Origin: Enterobacterales bacterium
Lineage (GTDB): Bacteria; Pseudomonadota; Gammaproteobacteria; Enterobacterales; Enterobacteriaceae
Direction: 5' to 3'
DNA: 64,000 nt
NCBI GenBank assembly: GCA_015654925.1
Contig: JAATFX010000060.1
Coordinates: 62,001 to 126,000 of the forward strand
The notes below the pieces were generated by a model. That model ran no database searches. It saw only the letters and a list, made by a program, of their open reading frames with translations, and was not told the DNA's origin. Of the stretch, positions 25,988 to 35,638 are shown piece by piece (positions within the stretch are counted from its first letter, which is position 1; every line of letters begins with the position of its first letter). Both the position numbers and the translations under genes were made by a program.

Positions 25988-27561
25988 TTTACTTCTCCTG
26001 ACGGAAAATGAATCGGGGTCGTTGCCCGCGGTACCGGTGCGGCCCATGGCCAGTTGAACGATGCCGCATCGCGATTGAGCACGATGGTGGCGGCATTTTC
26101 CAACAACACGATCACCGGCCGGGGGATATAGGTACCCATGCCCAACATCAGCACCAGCAGCACGGCCATAGGCAGCGTGGTCAGCCAGCCGAGTTCGCCT
26201 TTAGTCGTGGCGTCCGGCCGATCGCCGAACATCGTCGTGGCGATCATGCGCACCAGTCCGCCGAGCACCACGGTCAGCAGCAGCAACAGCACCACGGATA
26301 GAATGAGGTGGCCGCCGGCGAGACCTGCGGTCACGGTCATAAATTCGCTGAGAAAAATGTTAAACGGCGGCATGCCCCCCAGCGCCAGCGCCCCTGCCGC
26401 CATCATCACCGCGGTAAATGGCGCGACGCGCAGCATGCCTTTTATCGCGCCCATATCGCGGGTGCCGTATTTCAGCAAAACATTACCGGACCCACAGAAT
26501 AATAAGGTTTTCGCCAGGCTGTGGTTAAGGGTGTGCAGCAGCGCCGCCAGCACGCCCAGCGGTCCGCCGATGCCGACGGCCACCGCAATCAGACCCATGT
26601 TTTCCACGCTGGAATAGGCCAGCAGCCGTTTAATATCGCGCTGTACCAGAATGAAAAACGCGGCCACCGCCACCGACAGCAACCCGAACACGATCAACAA
26701 GCGGCTGGGGAATAGCGGGCCGATGGCGGCGCTGATAAGAATGTAATAGCGCAGGATAACCAGCAGGGCGCAGTTGAGCAGCACCGCCGACAACAGGGCG
26801 CTGGTGGGGCTGGGCGCCTCGCTGTGCGCATCCGGCAGCCAGGCGTGCATCGGAAACAGACCGGTCTTGGTGCCGAAACCTATCAGCACGAACACAAAGG
26901 CCAGATGCATCAGCGTCGGGTCCAGCAGGCTGGTGTGCTTCAGCACTTCGGTCCAGAATATGGCCTGGCCGGCGTCAGGCATGACGCTTGCGGCGTTGGC
27001 ATAGACCAGGATGGTGCCATATAAGCCGAAGGCAACGCCGACGGTGCAGATAATGATATATTTCCAGGCCGCCTCCAGCGATGAACGCTGGCCATACAAT
27101 CCCACCAGGAACGCCGAGCTAAGGGTAGTGGCCTCCACCGCCGCCCACATCAGGATCAGGTTATTGCTGCTGACCACCAGCAGCATGGTGAATAAAAACA
27201 GATGAAAGAAACCGTAGTAGTGGCATAACGTCGTCACTGAAATTTCGCCGGTATCCACTTCGTGGCGCATATAGCCCATGGAGTACACGCCGGTAATAAA
27301 ACCAATGATGCCGAGGATGGCCAGAAACAGTCCCCCCAGGCTGTCGATATACAGCCAGCGGTGCGCCGCCAGCAGTTCCCCCTCCGCCATGACCCGGCTT
27401 ACCACCCATAACACTTCCAGCAACAATACGGTAATGCCCAGGGTATGCAGGGCGGTGACCAAACCGCGCGCCGCGCCGCCGGCGAACCGGCTGGCGAAGG
27501 CCAGCAGCGATATAACCAGCGGCGTGGCCAGTAATAACAATAAAATAGCGGTATTGCTCAT
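25984..27561 (-). CDS. hyfF: Hydrogenase-4 membrane subunit HyfF (NuoL/M/N-like antiporter fold)
   Basis: 525-residue inner-membrane protein with about 14 helices, of the Mrp-antiporter/NuoN group ([53 protein letters not shown]). Contains the Lys/His/Glu positions used in proton transfer by this family. It is one of three antiporter-like subunits (B, D, F). The extra two relative to FHL-1 are the basis for proposals that FHL-2 pumps ions. Four bases separate it from hyfE. Confidence 0.93.
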   Translation of the reverse strand: MSNTAILLLLLATPLVISLLAFASRFAGGAARGLVTALHTLGITVLLLEVLWVVSRVMAEGELLAAHRWLYIDSLGGLFLAILGIIGFITGVYSMGYMRHEVDTGEISVTTLCHYYGFFHLFLFTMLLVVSSNNLILMWAAVEATTLSSAFLVGLYGQRSSLEAAWKYIIICTVGVAFGLYGTILVYANAASVMPDAGQAIFWTEVLKHTSLLDPTLMHLAFVFVLIGFGTKTGLFPMHAWLPDAHSEAPSPTSALLSAVLLNCALLVILRYYILISAAIGPLFPSRLLIVFGLLSVAVAAFFILVQRDIKRLLAYSSVENMGLIAVAVGIGGPLGVLAALLHTLNHSLAKTLLFCGSGNVLLKYGTRDMGAIKGMLRVAPFTAVMMAAGALALGGMPPFNIFLSEFMTVTAGLAGGHLILSVVLLLLLTVVLGGLVRMIATTMFGDRPDATTKGELGWLTTLPMAVLLVLMLGMGTYIPRPVIVLLENAATIVLNRDAASFNWPWAAPVPRATTPIHFPSGEVK

Positions 27562-27565
27562 CTCA

Positions 27566-28216
27566 TTACCCCTTCAGCGCCGTCAGTTGATTAACGTTAA
27601 GCGTGTTGAGCGTACGGTAGATTTTGCGTGCCATGAACGCCATGATCAGCACGGCGAAAATAGCGTCGGTGGCAATACCGATTTCCACCAGCTCCGGCGC
27701 GCGGTTGGCCAGGAGCGCCAACGTCAGATGCGAACCGTTTTCCATCAGGCAATAGCCGAATACCTGCTTGAGGATATTGCGCTGGGTGACGATGCACAGC
27801 AGTCCGAGCAGGAAATGCCCGAGCGACACGGCCAGCGCCGGTTTCAGCGCGGCTACCATCGGCAGGTTTACCGGGGCGACGACGAACCAGCACAGTATTA
27901 CGATGATCGCCGCCGCCAGCATCAGCATCGTGGGGCTGATAATGCCGCCGTCCGCGCCGGGGTCCGACAGTTTGTAAAAGGCCCTGGCCATGATCAGCGG
28001 CACCAGCACCACCTTGGTGATCAGCGCGCTCAGCGACCACAACATCAGTTGGTGGGCCTGCAGTGTTTCCGCCAGGGTGAAGAAAATCAGCACCAGCACC
28101 AGCGATTGCAGGGCATACAAACAGCACGAAACAATGGGGCGTTTGGCGCCGATGACCAATAGCGAGGTGAGCATCATCAGGCCCGCAAGGTTATTGACAA
28201 TAAGAGATCCGGTCAT
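27566..28216 (-). CDS. hyfE: Hydrogenase-4 membrane subunit HyfE
   Basis: 216-residue hydrophobic protein with about seven helices, specific to hydrogenase-4 and absent from FHL-1. [18 protein letters not shown] and GLKPALAV-like, [16 protein letters not shown] and [14 protein letters not shown] match E. coli HyfE closely. Start at 28216 (MTGS) as in E. coli, with AAGGA eight bases away; the ATG two codons before (MSMTGS) is too near the site. Confidence 0.92.
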   Translation of the reverse strand: MTGSLIVNNLAGLMMLTSLLVIGAKRPIVSCCLYALQSLVLVLIFFTLAETLQAHQLMLWSLSALITKVVLVPLIMARAFYKLSDPGADGGIISPTMLMLAAAIIVILCWFVVAPVNLPMVAALKPALAVSLGHFLLGLLCIVTQRNILKQVFGYCLMENGSHLTLALLANRAPELVEIGIATDAIFAVLIMAFMARKIYRTLNTLNVNQLTALKG

Positions 28217-28227
28217 ACTCATTTTCC

Positions 28228-29667
28228 TTATCCAAGCCAGGCGACGGCAATAAAGCTGGAGCATAGCGACATGACTATCAGGACCACCAGCACCGCGCGC
28301 ATGGCCAGCGGGACCGGGGCGGCCTGCGCCACCGCCTCGCTGGGCTTGCCTGGCACCACCCGTCCGAACCAGTAAAGCAGCCAGGCGAAGCTGGCGACGG
28401 ACTCAATCAGCACCAGGATCATCAGCGGCGTCAGCACCCAGTACTGGCGCGACAGGGCGAAACCGGCGGCGAAAATCGGGAACTTGCTGAAAAAGCCGTT
28501 AAACGGCGGCACGCCGGTAATGGCCAGCGCCGCCACGCAAAAGCCGATGCCCAGCAGCGGCATTTTAGTGATAACCCCCTTCAGGCGCGGCAGCATGCGG
28601 GTGCCGCAGCTGTAGCTGAACGCGCCGGCCACCAGGAAAAACAGGCTTTTGGCGAAGGCGTGGTTAAAGATGTAGGCGATACCGGCGGTGAAGGCTTCTT
28701 TGGAACCGAAGATCGCCAGCGACAGGGCAAAAAAGATATAGGCCAGCTGGGTAATGGTGGACCAGGCCAGCAGCCGTTTCATATCTTTTTGCGGCAGATA
28801 CATCAGGAAGCCGTAAATCATGGTGGCCACCGCCATGATCATGCCGACCCAGCCGATGATATGCGGCACGTCCCCCGCCGACAGGATGGCGCGGGCAAAG
28901 ATATAGACGCCCACCTTGACCATGGACGCCGCATGCAGGTAGGCGCTGACCGGGGTCGGCGCCTCCATGGCGTCCGGCAGCCAGGCTTGCAGCGGCAACT
29001 GGGCGGATTTGCCCCAGGCCGCCACCAGAATGCCGCCGAACACCACCAGCGCGGCGCTGCCGTGCAGTTGGCCCAGGGCGCTCAGGGCGAAGGTGCCGGT
29101 GGTGATAAACAGCGTGGCCGCCGCCAGGTAGAGCCCGATGGACGCAAAGTGGGTGATCAACAGCGCTTTCATGGCGGACCGCTGGGCTTTTGGCGTGCTG
29201 TAATAGCCGATCAGCCCCCACGAACAGCCGCCGGTGATTTCGAAAAACAGCAATTGGCCAAGCAGGGTGGAAGACAGCACCAGCCCCGCCATGGCGCCGA
29301 TGAACACCAGCAGGAAGGCGTAGTACCGGTTGGTGCCTTCATGGGGATGCTCGCGGTTGCCGGTGGTGAGATAACCGGTGGAATACAGGCTGACCAGCAG
29401 TCCGAGGAACACCACCGCAAATACGATCAGGGTGCTGACGCGGTCGATGGTGATGCCGATCAGGGCCGCGTCGCCATACTGCAACAGGGTATAGGTGGTA
29501 TCGGCTTTACCGCCGCTGAAAAACGCCTGCGCCAGCAGCAGCGTGCCAAGGGTGGCCAGCAGCGCGAACAGGGTGCAGAGCCATTTCGCCATCCGTTGGG
29601 GCAGGCAGGCGGTCAGCAGCGCGCCGACGAACGGGACCAGAACAGTCGCAAGGGCTATATTCTCCAT
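28228..29667 (-). CDS. hyfD: Hydrogenase-4 membrane subunit HyfD (NuoL/M-like)
   Basis: 479-residue antiporter-like inner-membrane subunit with about 14 helices. Hallmark stretches are LLFFEITGGCSWGLIGYY, LQAWLPDAMEAPTPVSAYLHAASMVKVGVYIFAR and QKDMKRLLAWSTITQLAY, including the buried Glu and Lys of the proton path. HyfD has no counterpart in hydrogenase-3. Spacing of 18 bases from hyfC; hyfE follows 11 bases after its stop. Confidence 0.93.
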   Translation of the reverse strand: MENIALATVLVPFVGALLTACLPQRMAKWLCTLFALLATLGTLLLAQAFFSGGKADTTYTLLQYGDAALIGITIDRVSTLIVFAVVFLGLLVSLYSTGYLTTGNREHPHEGTNRYYAFLLVFIGAMAGLVLSSTLLGQLLFFEITGGCSWGLIGYYSTPKAQRSAMKALLITHFASIGLYLAAATLFITTGTFALSALGQLHGSAALVVFGGILVAAWGKSAQLPLQAWLPDAMEAPTPVSAYLHAASMVKVGVYIFARAILSAGDVPHIIGWVGMIMAVATMIYGFLMYLPQKDMKRLLAWSTITQLAYIFFALSLAIFGSKEAFTAGIAYIFNHAFAKSLFFLVAGAFSYSCGTRMLPRLKGVITKMPLLGIGFCVAALAITGVPPFNGFFSKFPIFAAGFALSRQYWVLTPLMILVLIESVASFAWLLYWFGRVVPGKPSEAVAQAAPVPLAMRAVLVVLIVMSLCSSFIAVAWLG

Positions 29668-29685
29668 AATGAATTTCCTGGCTCC

Positions 29686-30636
29686 TTAAAGTCCGGTGAG
29701 GTAAAAAACAAAGGACAGCGCGGCGACGCCGAACCCCAGCCAGGTCACGCGGGGGATTAATAAAAAGCGCCCGCGCGCCAGGCTATTTTCCAACAGGGAG
29801 GCGAGGGTAAATACCACGACCAGCTTGACGACGGTGGCCGCCAGCGCCCACAGCAGCGAGGGCGCGGTCAGTTCGGTTACTTTGCCGAAAGGAATAAATA
29901 CCGCCAGGAACAGCTCGGCCATTACCACCTGTTTCAGGCCGATGCCCCATTTCACCAGCGCCAGGCCGGAACCGCTGTATTCCGTGAGCGGCCCCTCCTG
30001 TAGCTCCTGTTCCGCTTCCGCTACGTCAAACGGGATCTTGCCCATTTCGATAAAGGTGGCGAAACCGCAGGCCAGCAGGGCCAGCAGGGTGGCGGTGGGG
30101 GAAATCCAGCTTACCGACAGGGTGGCGCTGATGGTGCCGATGTTGGTGGAGCCGGTAATCAGCGCCACCACCAGCAGCGCCAGGATCAGCGTAGGCTCCA
30201 CCAGTACGCCCAGCGTCAGCTCGCGGCTGGCGCCGATGCCGGCGAAGGTGCTGCCGGTATCCAGCCCGGCCAGCGAAAAGAAAAAGCGGAACAGCGCGAA
30301 CAGATACAGCAGCGCGATCAAATCCCCCGCCGCGCCGAACGGCGATAGCCGGGTAAAGACCGGCAGGGTCATGGAGACCAGCAACATGCTGCCCAGCAGC
30401 ACGTAGGGCATGACGCGAAAGACCGGCCCGGCCTGCTCGGGCGCCACTTCCTGGCGTTTAAGCAGCTTGGCGATATCGCGATAATCCTGCCACAGGCCCG
30501 GCCCGCGCCGGGAGTGCATGCGGGCGCGGATCTGGCGGGAGAGGCCGGTAAGCAGCGGGGTTAGCGCCAGCAGCAATAATGCCTGCGCCAGCGCGAACAG
30601 CCCCATGGTCAGCGACGGCAACGGTTGTATCAACAT
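29686..30636 (-). CDS. hyfC: Hydrogenase-4 membrane subunit HyfC (NuoH/HycD family)
   Basis: 316-residue subunit with eight helices that anchors the soluble arm to the membrane. Family blocks are SRRGPGLWQDYRDIAKLLKRQEV near the start and MGKIPFDVAEAEQELQEGPLTEYSGSGLAL, the NuoH-like acidic loop. AGGAGAGAGACC precedes the ATG. Stop codon lies 18 bases before hyfD. Confidence 0.93.
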   Translation of the reverse strand: MLIQPLPSLTMGLFALAQALLLLALTPLLTGLSRQIRARMHSRRGPGLWQDYRDIAKLLKRQEVAPEQAGPVFRVMPYVLLGSMLLVSMTLPVFTRLSPFGAAGDLIALLYLFALFRFFFSLAGLDTGSTFAGIGASRELTLGVLVEPTLILALLVVALITGSTNIGTISATLSVSWISPTATLLALLACGFATFIEMGKIPFDVAEAEQELQEGPLTEYSGSGLALVKWGIGLKQVVMAELFLAVFIPFGKVTELTAPSLLWALAATVVKLVVVFTLASLLENSLARGRFLLIPRVTWLGFGVAALSFVFYLTGL

Positions 30637-30647
30637 GGTCTCTCTCC

Positions 30648-32663
30648 TCAGAGGGCGGTGGCTAGCAGCAGGATGACCAGCGCAGCGACCACGTACAGGC
30701 AGTAGATCCTAAAATCCCCGCCCTGCAATACCTGGACCTGCACCCCTAAACGCTGGGTGATACGTACCAATGGGTTGATAATACTGTCATCCCAGAACGG
30801 CTCTACCCGGCCGGCGCCCTGCGTGGTGCGCTCCAGCGCCCGGCGCAACGCGGGGGAGGGGTCGAGCTGGCGGCGCAGCCGGTAAAGGACGGCGAACATC
30901 ACGCGCAGCGGCTGGGTAAAGCCGCCGGCCGACATGGCCATCAGCGGCTCCCAGCCATAACCGCAGGCCCAGGGATCGCCGCGGCGGCGATAGCCCGGCT
31001 GTCCGCCTTTGCGCAGCAGGTAAATCGCCAGGGGGATCAGCGGCAGGGCCAGCAGCAGGATAAATATCATCAGCGGCGACAGCATGGCCTGGCCGGCCTG
31101 CTGCGGCACCAGCAGCGCGCCCTGGACGACGGTGAAATCATGGGTATGGCCCAGGCCGGCGGCCACGTTGGCCAGCACCGGCGCCACCCACGACGCGCCC
31201 GCGCCGAGCAAGACGCACAGCAGCGCCAGCAGCGCCATGGCCGCGGTCATCTGCCAGGGCACTTCGCGCGCCTGGGCGGCCTTTTCGCTGCGGGCCGCGC
31301 CGCAGAAGCTAATGCCGTACACTTTGACAAAGCACATGGCCGCCAGCGCGCCGGTAATCGCCAGCATCACAATCGCCACCGGGCCGCTCAGGCGCATGAT
31401 AAAGCTGCCGTCGTGGCTCATGGTGAACAGGGATTGGTAGGTGTACCACTCGCTGACGAAGCCATTGAGCGGCGGCAATGCGGAGATGGCCATACAGCCG
31501 ATAAGAAACGCCAGGGCGGTGAACGGCATCAGCCGGCCCAGTCCGCCCATCTTTTCCATATCGCGGGTATGCACGCGCCAGATAATCGCTCCGGCGCCGA
31601 GAAACAGCAGGCCCTTGAACACCGCATGGTTGAGCAGATGGTAGAGCGCGCCGAGCAGGCCCAGGGCGGCCAGCACCGGATGGTGGGCGGCGATGCCGAC
31701 CATGCCCACCCCTACGCCCATCAAAATGATGCCGATGTTTTCCACCGTATGCCAGGCCAGCAGCCGTTTGATATCGTGTTCCGCCAGGGCGTACAGCACC
31801 CCGAGCACCGACGACACCGCGCCGAAGGCCAGCACCAGAATACCCCACCACAATTGGCTGGCGCCCAGCAGGTCGATGCCTACCTTGATAATGCCGAAGA
31901 TGCCGATCTTGACCATCACCCCCGACATCAGCGCCGAGGCGTGGGACGGCGCGGCGGGATGCGCGCGCGGCAGCCAGCTGTGCAGCGGCAGCATGCCCGC
32001 CTTGGCGCCGAATCCGAAGAACGCCAGCAGGAACACCGCCGACGCGCCGGCCGGCGACAGCGACAGGGCGCGGAACGAGGCGAACTCCAGGCTGCCGCTT
32101 TGGCGCCACATCAGGAAGAACGCCACCATGATCAGCACCGAACCGGCATGGGCGATAAAAAAGTACAGCAGGCCGGCGTTCACCGACTCTTCATCCTGAT
32201 CGGCAATCACCAGGAACCACGATGCCAGCGACATCATCTCGAAGAAAATGATAAACCAGAAGGCGTTATCCATGACCACCAGGGTCACCATCGAGGCGAT
32301 AAACAGGTTCATAAAGAACCCCATCGCCGCCGCGCCCCGGCCGATATATTCCCGCACGTAGGCGATGGAATAGAGGGCGCAAATGGTCACCAGCAGCGAA
32401 ATCACCAGTACCATAAAGGCCGCCAGGCCGTCCAGGCGCACGCTGAAGGCGGCAAACGGGAACGGGCCGGCGGTGGTGTAGGCCAGCGTCTCGCCGCTCA
32501 GCAAGACCGGCGCGGCGGCTAGCAGGCCGAGAACGCCGCCGGCCATGGCCGTCAGGCCGGCAACCCAAATCGCCAGTGGTTCCCGGCGCGCCAGCAGCAG
32601 GGATAGCAGGCCGCCGATAACATACAGCCCAAGCGAACCGCCGAGTAATTGAAAGGCACCCAT
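30648..32663 (-). CDS. hyfB: Hydrogenase-4 membrane subunit HyfB (NuoL-like)
   Basis: 671-residue membrane protein with about 16 helices, the HycC/NuoL-like antiporter subunit shared with hydrogenase-3. It shows MLPLHSWLPRAHPAAPSHASALMSGVMVKIGIFGI and EHDIKRLLAWHTVENIGII, the core of the channel fold. A long hydrophilic segment around residue 600 precedes the last helix, as in HyfB. AGGAGTAACT before the ATG; starts two bases after hyfA ends. Confidence 0.94.
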   Translation of the reverse strand: MGAFQLLGGSLGLYVIGGLLSLLLARREPLAIWVAGLTAMAGGVLGLLAAAPVLLSGETLAYTTAGPFPFAAFSVRLDGLAAFMVLVISLLVTICALYSIAYVREYIGRGAAAMGFFMNLFIASMVTLVVMDNAFWFIIFFEMMSLASWFLVIADQDEESVNAGLLYFFIAHAGSVLIMVAFFLMWRQSGSLEFASFRALSLSPAGASAVFLLAFFGFGAKAGMLPLHSWLPRAHPAAPSHASALMSGVMVKIGIFGIIKVGIDLLGASQLWWGILVLAFGAVSSVLGVLYALAEHDIKRLLAWHTVENIGIILMGVGVGMVGIAAHHPVLAALGLLGALYHLLNHAVFKGLLFLGAGAIIWRVHTRDMEKMGGLGRLMPFTALAFLIGCMAISALPPLNGFVSEWYTYQSLFTMSHDGSFIMRLSGPVAIVMLAITGALAAMCFVKVYGISFCGAARSEKAAQAREVPWQMTAAMALLALLCVLLGAGASWVAPVLANVAAGLGHTHDFTVVQGALLVPQQAGQAMLSPLMIFILLLALPLIPLAIYLLRKGGQPGYRRRGDPWACGYGWEPLMAMSAGGFTQPLRVMFAVLYRLRRQLDPSPALRRALERTTQGAGRVEPFWDDSIINPLVRITQRLGVQVQVLQGGDFRIYCLYVVAALVILLLATAL

Positions 32664-32665
32664 AG

Positions 32666-33310
32666 TTACTCCTGCTCCGGTAGCGTGGTGGATGAAGCCG
32701 CCGGCGGGATGTTAGAAGACACATCCAGGTCGGCCGACAGAAAGCGCGCCGCGTACAGGCGCCGGTTGCGGCTGGCCTGTTCCACGGCGCCGTCTTCCAC
32801 CAGCACCAGCGCATCGGTGGGGCACACCCGTACGCATTGCGGGCCGCCGGGCAGGAAATCACACAGATCGCACTTCACCGCCACGCTCCTGACGCCGGCG
32901 TTCCAGGCCAGGAACGGGTTCATGTTCTGCGGGCTTTCGGGCACGTCCGCCAATTGCTGCGAAGGAATAAAATGAGTAAATAGGGAAGGTATATTCAGCG
33001 GCGTACTGCCGGACGGGGTAATAGCGCCGAACGGGCACGCCAGCCCGCACAGCTTGCAGCCGATGCACAGGCTTTCATTCAGTACGATAGCGTCGGGGCC
33101 GTGGGTAATGGCGTTTACCGGGCAGACGCGGGCGCAGGGCGCATCTTCACAATGGCGGCAGAGCAACGGCGCGGTATGTTTATCGGTGCGCGTTACGGAC
33201 AGTCTGGGATGCGACTGCAACCCCACGGCCTTATGCACCTGGGTACAGGCGGCCATACAGGTATTGCATCCAATACAAAGCTGTGGCTCCGCGATAACAA
33301 AGCGGTTCAT
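32666..33310 (-). CDS. hyfA: Hydrogenase-4 ferredoxin subunit HyfA (HycB-like)
   Basis: 214-residue protein with four [4Fe-4S] motifs: CIGCNTCMAAC, CRHCEDAPCARVC, CIGCKLCGLAC and CDLCDFLPGGPQCVRVC. It wires FdhF to the hydrogenase. I start it at 33310 (MNRFVIAEPQL), as in E. coli HyfA, after the site GGAGGAGAAGGTT; the open frame to 33352 adds an unrelated leader. First gene of a ten-gene hyfABCDEFGHIJ run that ends with hycI. Confidence 0.93.
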   Translation of the reverse strand: MNRFVIAEPQLCIGCNTCMAACTQVHKAVGLQSHPRLSVTRTDKHTAPLLCRHCEDAPCARVCPVNAITHGPDAIVLNESLCIGCKLCGLACPFGAITPSGSTPLNIPSLFTHFIPSQQLADVPESPQNMNPFLAWNAGVRSVAVKCDLCDFLPGGPQCVRVCPTDALVLVEDGAVEQASRNRRLYAARFLSADLDVSSNIPPAASSTTLPEQE

Positions 33311-33375
33311 AACCTTCTCCTCCAGGAGAAACGGATGGCAGTCAGGCTGCATGCTGAAATGATGCTGGCGACTAA

Positions 33376-33391
33376 AGCATATTCCATGCCA
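33376..33391 (-). promoter_or_regulatory. Sigma-54 promoter of the hyf operon
   Basis: On the minus strand TGGCATGGAATATGCT: GG and GC at -24/-12 with exact spacing, 66 bases before hyfA. Fits HyfR-driven expression of hyfABCDEFGHIJ-hycI. Confidence 0.75.
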
Positions 33392-33476
33392 CTAGTGTGG
33401 TTATAGCTGCGGGGCGGCGGCGGCCGCGGGCTGGCGTCCGCCGCGCTCGCGGCCGGGGGGCCGCCGATAGGGCATA

Positions 33477-33492
33477 TCGTCATAAGTGTCGA
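33477..33492. promoter_or_regulatory. HyfR/FhlA-type upstream activating sequence, shared hyf-hyp copy 1
   Basis: TCGTCATAAGTGTCGA, 14 of 16 bases identical to the copy 36 bases away. It lies between the divergent sigma-54 promoters at 33376 and 33648. Confidence 0.6.
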
Positions 33493-33512
33493 TCGGGGAA
33501 GCCGCCCGCCCT

Positions 33513-33528
33513 TCGTCATAAATGACGA
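33513..33528. promoter_or_regulatory. HyfR/FhlA-type upstream activating sequence, shared hyf-hyp copy 2
   Basis: TCGTCATAAATGACGA, a perfect palindrome with 7-bp arms around AA. Roughly equidistant (about 120 bases) from the hyf and hyp sigma-54 promoters, so it can serve both. Nothing else of note is seen in the 33311-33834 gap. Confidence 0.7.
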
Positions 33529-33647
33529 CGTATTGGAACGGACGCCAGCGCAAAGGTGGTGACACTGGGTTTAGGTAATTTATTGATTTATCTTATTAAA
33601 TCGGCGTGGATTTTTATGCTGGCCCGCCGTGAACGGCGGTTTGGCGG

Positions 33648-33663
33648 TGGCATCGGTTTTGCA
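33648..33663 (+). promoter_or_regulatory. Sigma-54 promoter of the hyp operon
   Basis: TGGCATCGGTTTTGCA differs from the TGGCAC-N5-TTGCA consensus at one base and is the best of the four sigma-54 sites. It is 172 bases before hypA, giving a long leader of about 160 bases. Confidence 0.8.
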
Positions 33664-33834
33664 TAGGTTTATGGATTGGCAGGTAGCCGGTAAGCAACGC
33701 GCGCGATGGCGGTTTTGTATGAGGTCTGGCACAAAGCGGGACCATGGCGCATGACAACCGCCGCCAACTGGCGGAGTATTGCGCGGTGCTATTTATTTAT
33801 GTTATGAGCGAATTTTATTTATGAACAAATTGCC

Positions 33835-34179
33835 ATGCACGAATTGACCCTGGCGCAAAACACGCTGGAGATCCTGGAGCAGCAGGCGCGGTTAAACGGC
33901 GCCCGGCGCGTGACCGGCGTCTGGCTGTCCATCGGCGCCTTTTCCTGCGTGGAGGCGGAGTCGCTGCACTTTTGTTTTGACCTGGTTTGCCGCGGCACGC
34001 TGGCGCAGGGGTGCCAACTGCACCTGGAGCAGCAGCCGGCGCAGGCCTGGTGTAGCGATTGCCGGCAGCGAGTCACCTTGCCCGGCGCGCCGATTCTGGT
34101 TTGCCCGCTGTGCGGCGGCCGCGCGCTGCAAACCGACGCCCATGACAATATTCAAATCAAACGACTGGAAGTGGCCTGA
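33835..34179 (+). CDS. hypA: Nickel chaperone HypA/HybF
   Basis: 114-residue protein that helps load nickel into the hydrogenase large subunit with HypB. N-terminal Met-His-Glu (nickel site, His2) and a zinc domain with CSDC and CPLC pairs. GARRVTGVWLSIGAFSCVE matches E. coli HypA. The ATG has no good Shine-Dalgarno sequence, but the family requires MHE at the N-terminus, which fixes the start. First gene of hypABCDEF. Confidence 0.93.
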   Translation: MHELTLAQNTLEILEQQARLNGARRVTGVWLSIGAFSCVEAESLHFCFDLVCRGTLAQGCQLHLEQQPAQAWCSDCRQRVTLPGAPILVCPLCGGRALQTDAHDNIQIKRLEVA

Positions 34180-34228
34180 TTTCTCGGCGCCGGGTCATTT
34201 GATATACCGTTAAGCGAGGAGATTTTTC

Positions 34229-35290
34229 ATGTGCAGTACCTGCGGTTGCGCCGACGGCGAGCGCCATATAGAGGGCGACGAACATCATCATGCCCATGAC
34301 GATCATCATCACGATCATCCCCATGCCCATCCCCATAACGGCGATCCCGTTTTTGCCCATCGGCACGCTGGCGCCGCCCGGGCGCCGCGCACTATCCGCT
34401 TGCCGGGCGGCGGCGAGCCGGCGCAGGTGGTCAATCACTATCACGGCGATGTGCATGTCCATAACCACTATTATTATGGCCCGGTCACCCAGGCGGCCCC
34501 GGGACCCCGGCGGGACGCGGAGCAGGGCGACGGGCCGTCGTCCGGGGGGCCCGAAGCCTTCGCCCCCAGCGCGGATGCCCGGGGCGATCTGCATTACGGC
34601 CACGGCGAGGCGGGCACTCATGCCCCTGGCCTTACCCAGCGCCGCATGGTGGAAATCGAAATCGATGTGCTGGATAAAAATAACCGTCTGGCGGCCCATA
34701 ACCGACAGCATTTCCTGGAGCAAAATATCCTGGCGCTCAATCTGGTCTCCAGCCCCGGTTCGGGTAAAACCACGCTGTTGACCGAAACGCTGCTCCGGCT
34801 GAAAGACCAAATAAGCTGCGCGGTGATTGAAGGCGATCAGCAAACCACCAATGACGCCGAGCGCATCCGCGCCACCGGCGCCCCGGCCATTCAGGTGAAT
34901 ACCGGCAAAGGCTGCCACCTCGATGCGCAAATGATCCATGACGCCGCCCACCGGCTGGCGCTGCCGGACAATAGCCTGCTGTTTATCGAAAATGTCGGCA
35001 ACCTGGTCTGTCCGGCCGGTTTTGATCTCGGCGAGCGTCATAAAGTGGTGGTGCTGTCGGTCACCGAAGGTGAAGACAAGCCGCTGAAATACCCTCATAT
35101 GTTCGCCGCCGCCGGTTTAATGATCCTGAACAAGACGGATTTATTGCCGTGGGTGCATTTTAATGTCGACGCCTGTATCGCCAACGCCCGCCAGGTCAAT
35201 CCGGCCATAGCGGTGCTATTGGTATCCGCCGCCACCGGCGAGGGCATGGACGCCTGGATAAGCTGGCTGGCGGAGCAGCGCGGCTGCTGA
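34229..35290 (+). CDS. hypB: GTPase and nickel-binding protein HypB with enlarged His-rich region
   Basis: 353 residues; E. coli HypB is 290. Begins with the high-affinity nickel motif MCSTCGC. Residues about 18-83 are an insert with 18 histidines in clusters ([35 protein letters not shown]), followed by a Pro/Gly/Ala linker. The conserved region starts at [16 protein letters not shown]. GTPase motifs are [17 protein letters not shown] and NKTDLL. The His-rich part should store or buffer nickel, as described for rhizobial and other HypB proteins. GAGGAG precedes the ATG. Confidence 0.93.
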   Translation: MCSTCGCADGERHIEGDEHHHAHDDHHHDHPHAHPHNGDPVFAHRHAGAARAPRTIRLPGGGEPAQVVNHYHGDVHVHNHYYYGPVTQAAPGPRRDAEQGDGPSSGGPEAFAPSADARGDLHYGHGEAGTHAPGLTQRRMVEIEIDVLDKNNRLAAHNRQHFLEQNILALNLVSSPGSGKTTLLTETLLRLKDQISCAVIEGDQQTTNDAERIRATGAPAIQVNTGKGCHLDAQMIHDAAHRLALPDNSLLFIENVGNLVCPAGFDLGERHKVVVLSVTEGEDKPLKYPHMFAAAGLMILNKTDLLPWVHFNVDACIANARQVNPAIAVLLVSAATGEGMDAWISWLAEQRGC

Positions 35291-35347
35291 ACGCCGCCCC
35301 GCGCGGCAAAACGAGTGATGCCTGGTAGAGCGGGCTGGAGAAATAAC

Positions 35348-35638
35348 ATGTGCATAGGCATTCCCGGCCAGGTTATCGCGCTGGATGAAACCGCCCCGGG
35401 CAACGCCTGGGTAGACGTATGCGGCGTCAAACGGCGGGTCAACGTCCGGCTGGTCTGCGCCGACGATGCCGCCATGGCGGCGCTGCCGGGCCAGTGGGTA
35501 TTGGTACATGTGGGATTCGCCATGAGCCTGCTGGACGAGGGGGAAGCCAGGGAAACGCTGGACGCCCTGCGCCAGATGGGCGAGGTGGAGCCGGACGTCG
35601 GCTATTTTATGCGCGGAGGCGAGCATGCGGTTCGTTGA
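35348..35638 (+). CDS. hypC: Hydrogenase maturation chaperone HypC
   Basis: 96-residue chaperone that carries the Fe(CN)2CO unit with HypD. The N-terminal MCIGIPGQV supplies the essential Cys2. Start at 35348, after the site GGAG; the open frame to 35315 would bury Cys2. Overlaps hypD by 14 bases. Confidence 0.93.
   Translation: MCIGIPGQVIALDETAPGNAWVDVCGVKRRVNVRLVCADDAAMAALPGQWVLVHVGFAMSLLDEGEARETLDALRQMGEVEPDVGYFMRGGEHAVR

Noticed and set aside
28660..32522. Long plus-strand frames opposite hyfD and hyfB (366 and 460 codons)
   Set aside because: Translations are Gln/Arg/His-rich without membrane segments or domains; the minus-strand genes are certain.
33727..33742. TGGCAC at 33727 as sigma-54 promoter of hypA
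   Set aside because: A perfect -24 box, but no GC at the -12 position; the site at 33648 fits both boxes.
33804..33824. Six-codon frame MSEFYL before hypA as a leader peptide
   Set aside because: No ribosome site and no overlap with the hypA start, so likely chance.
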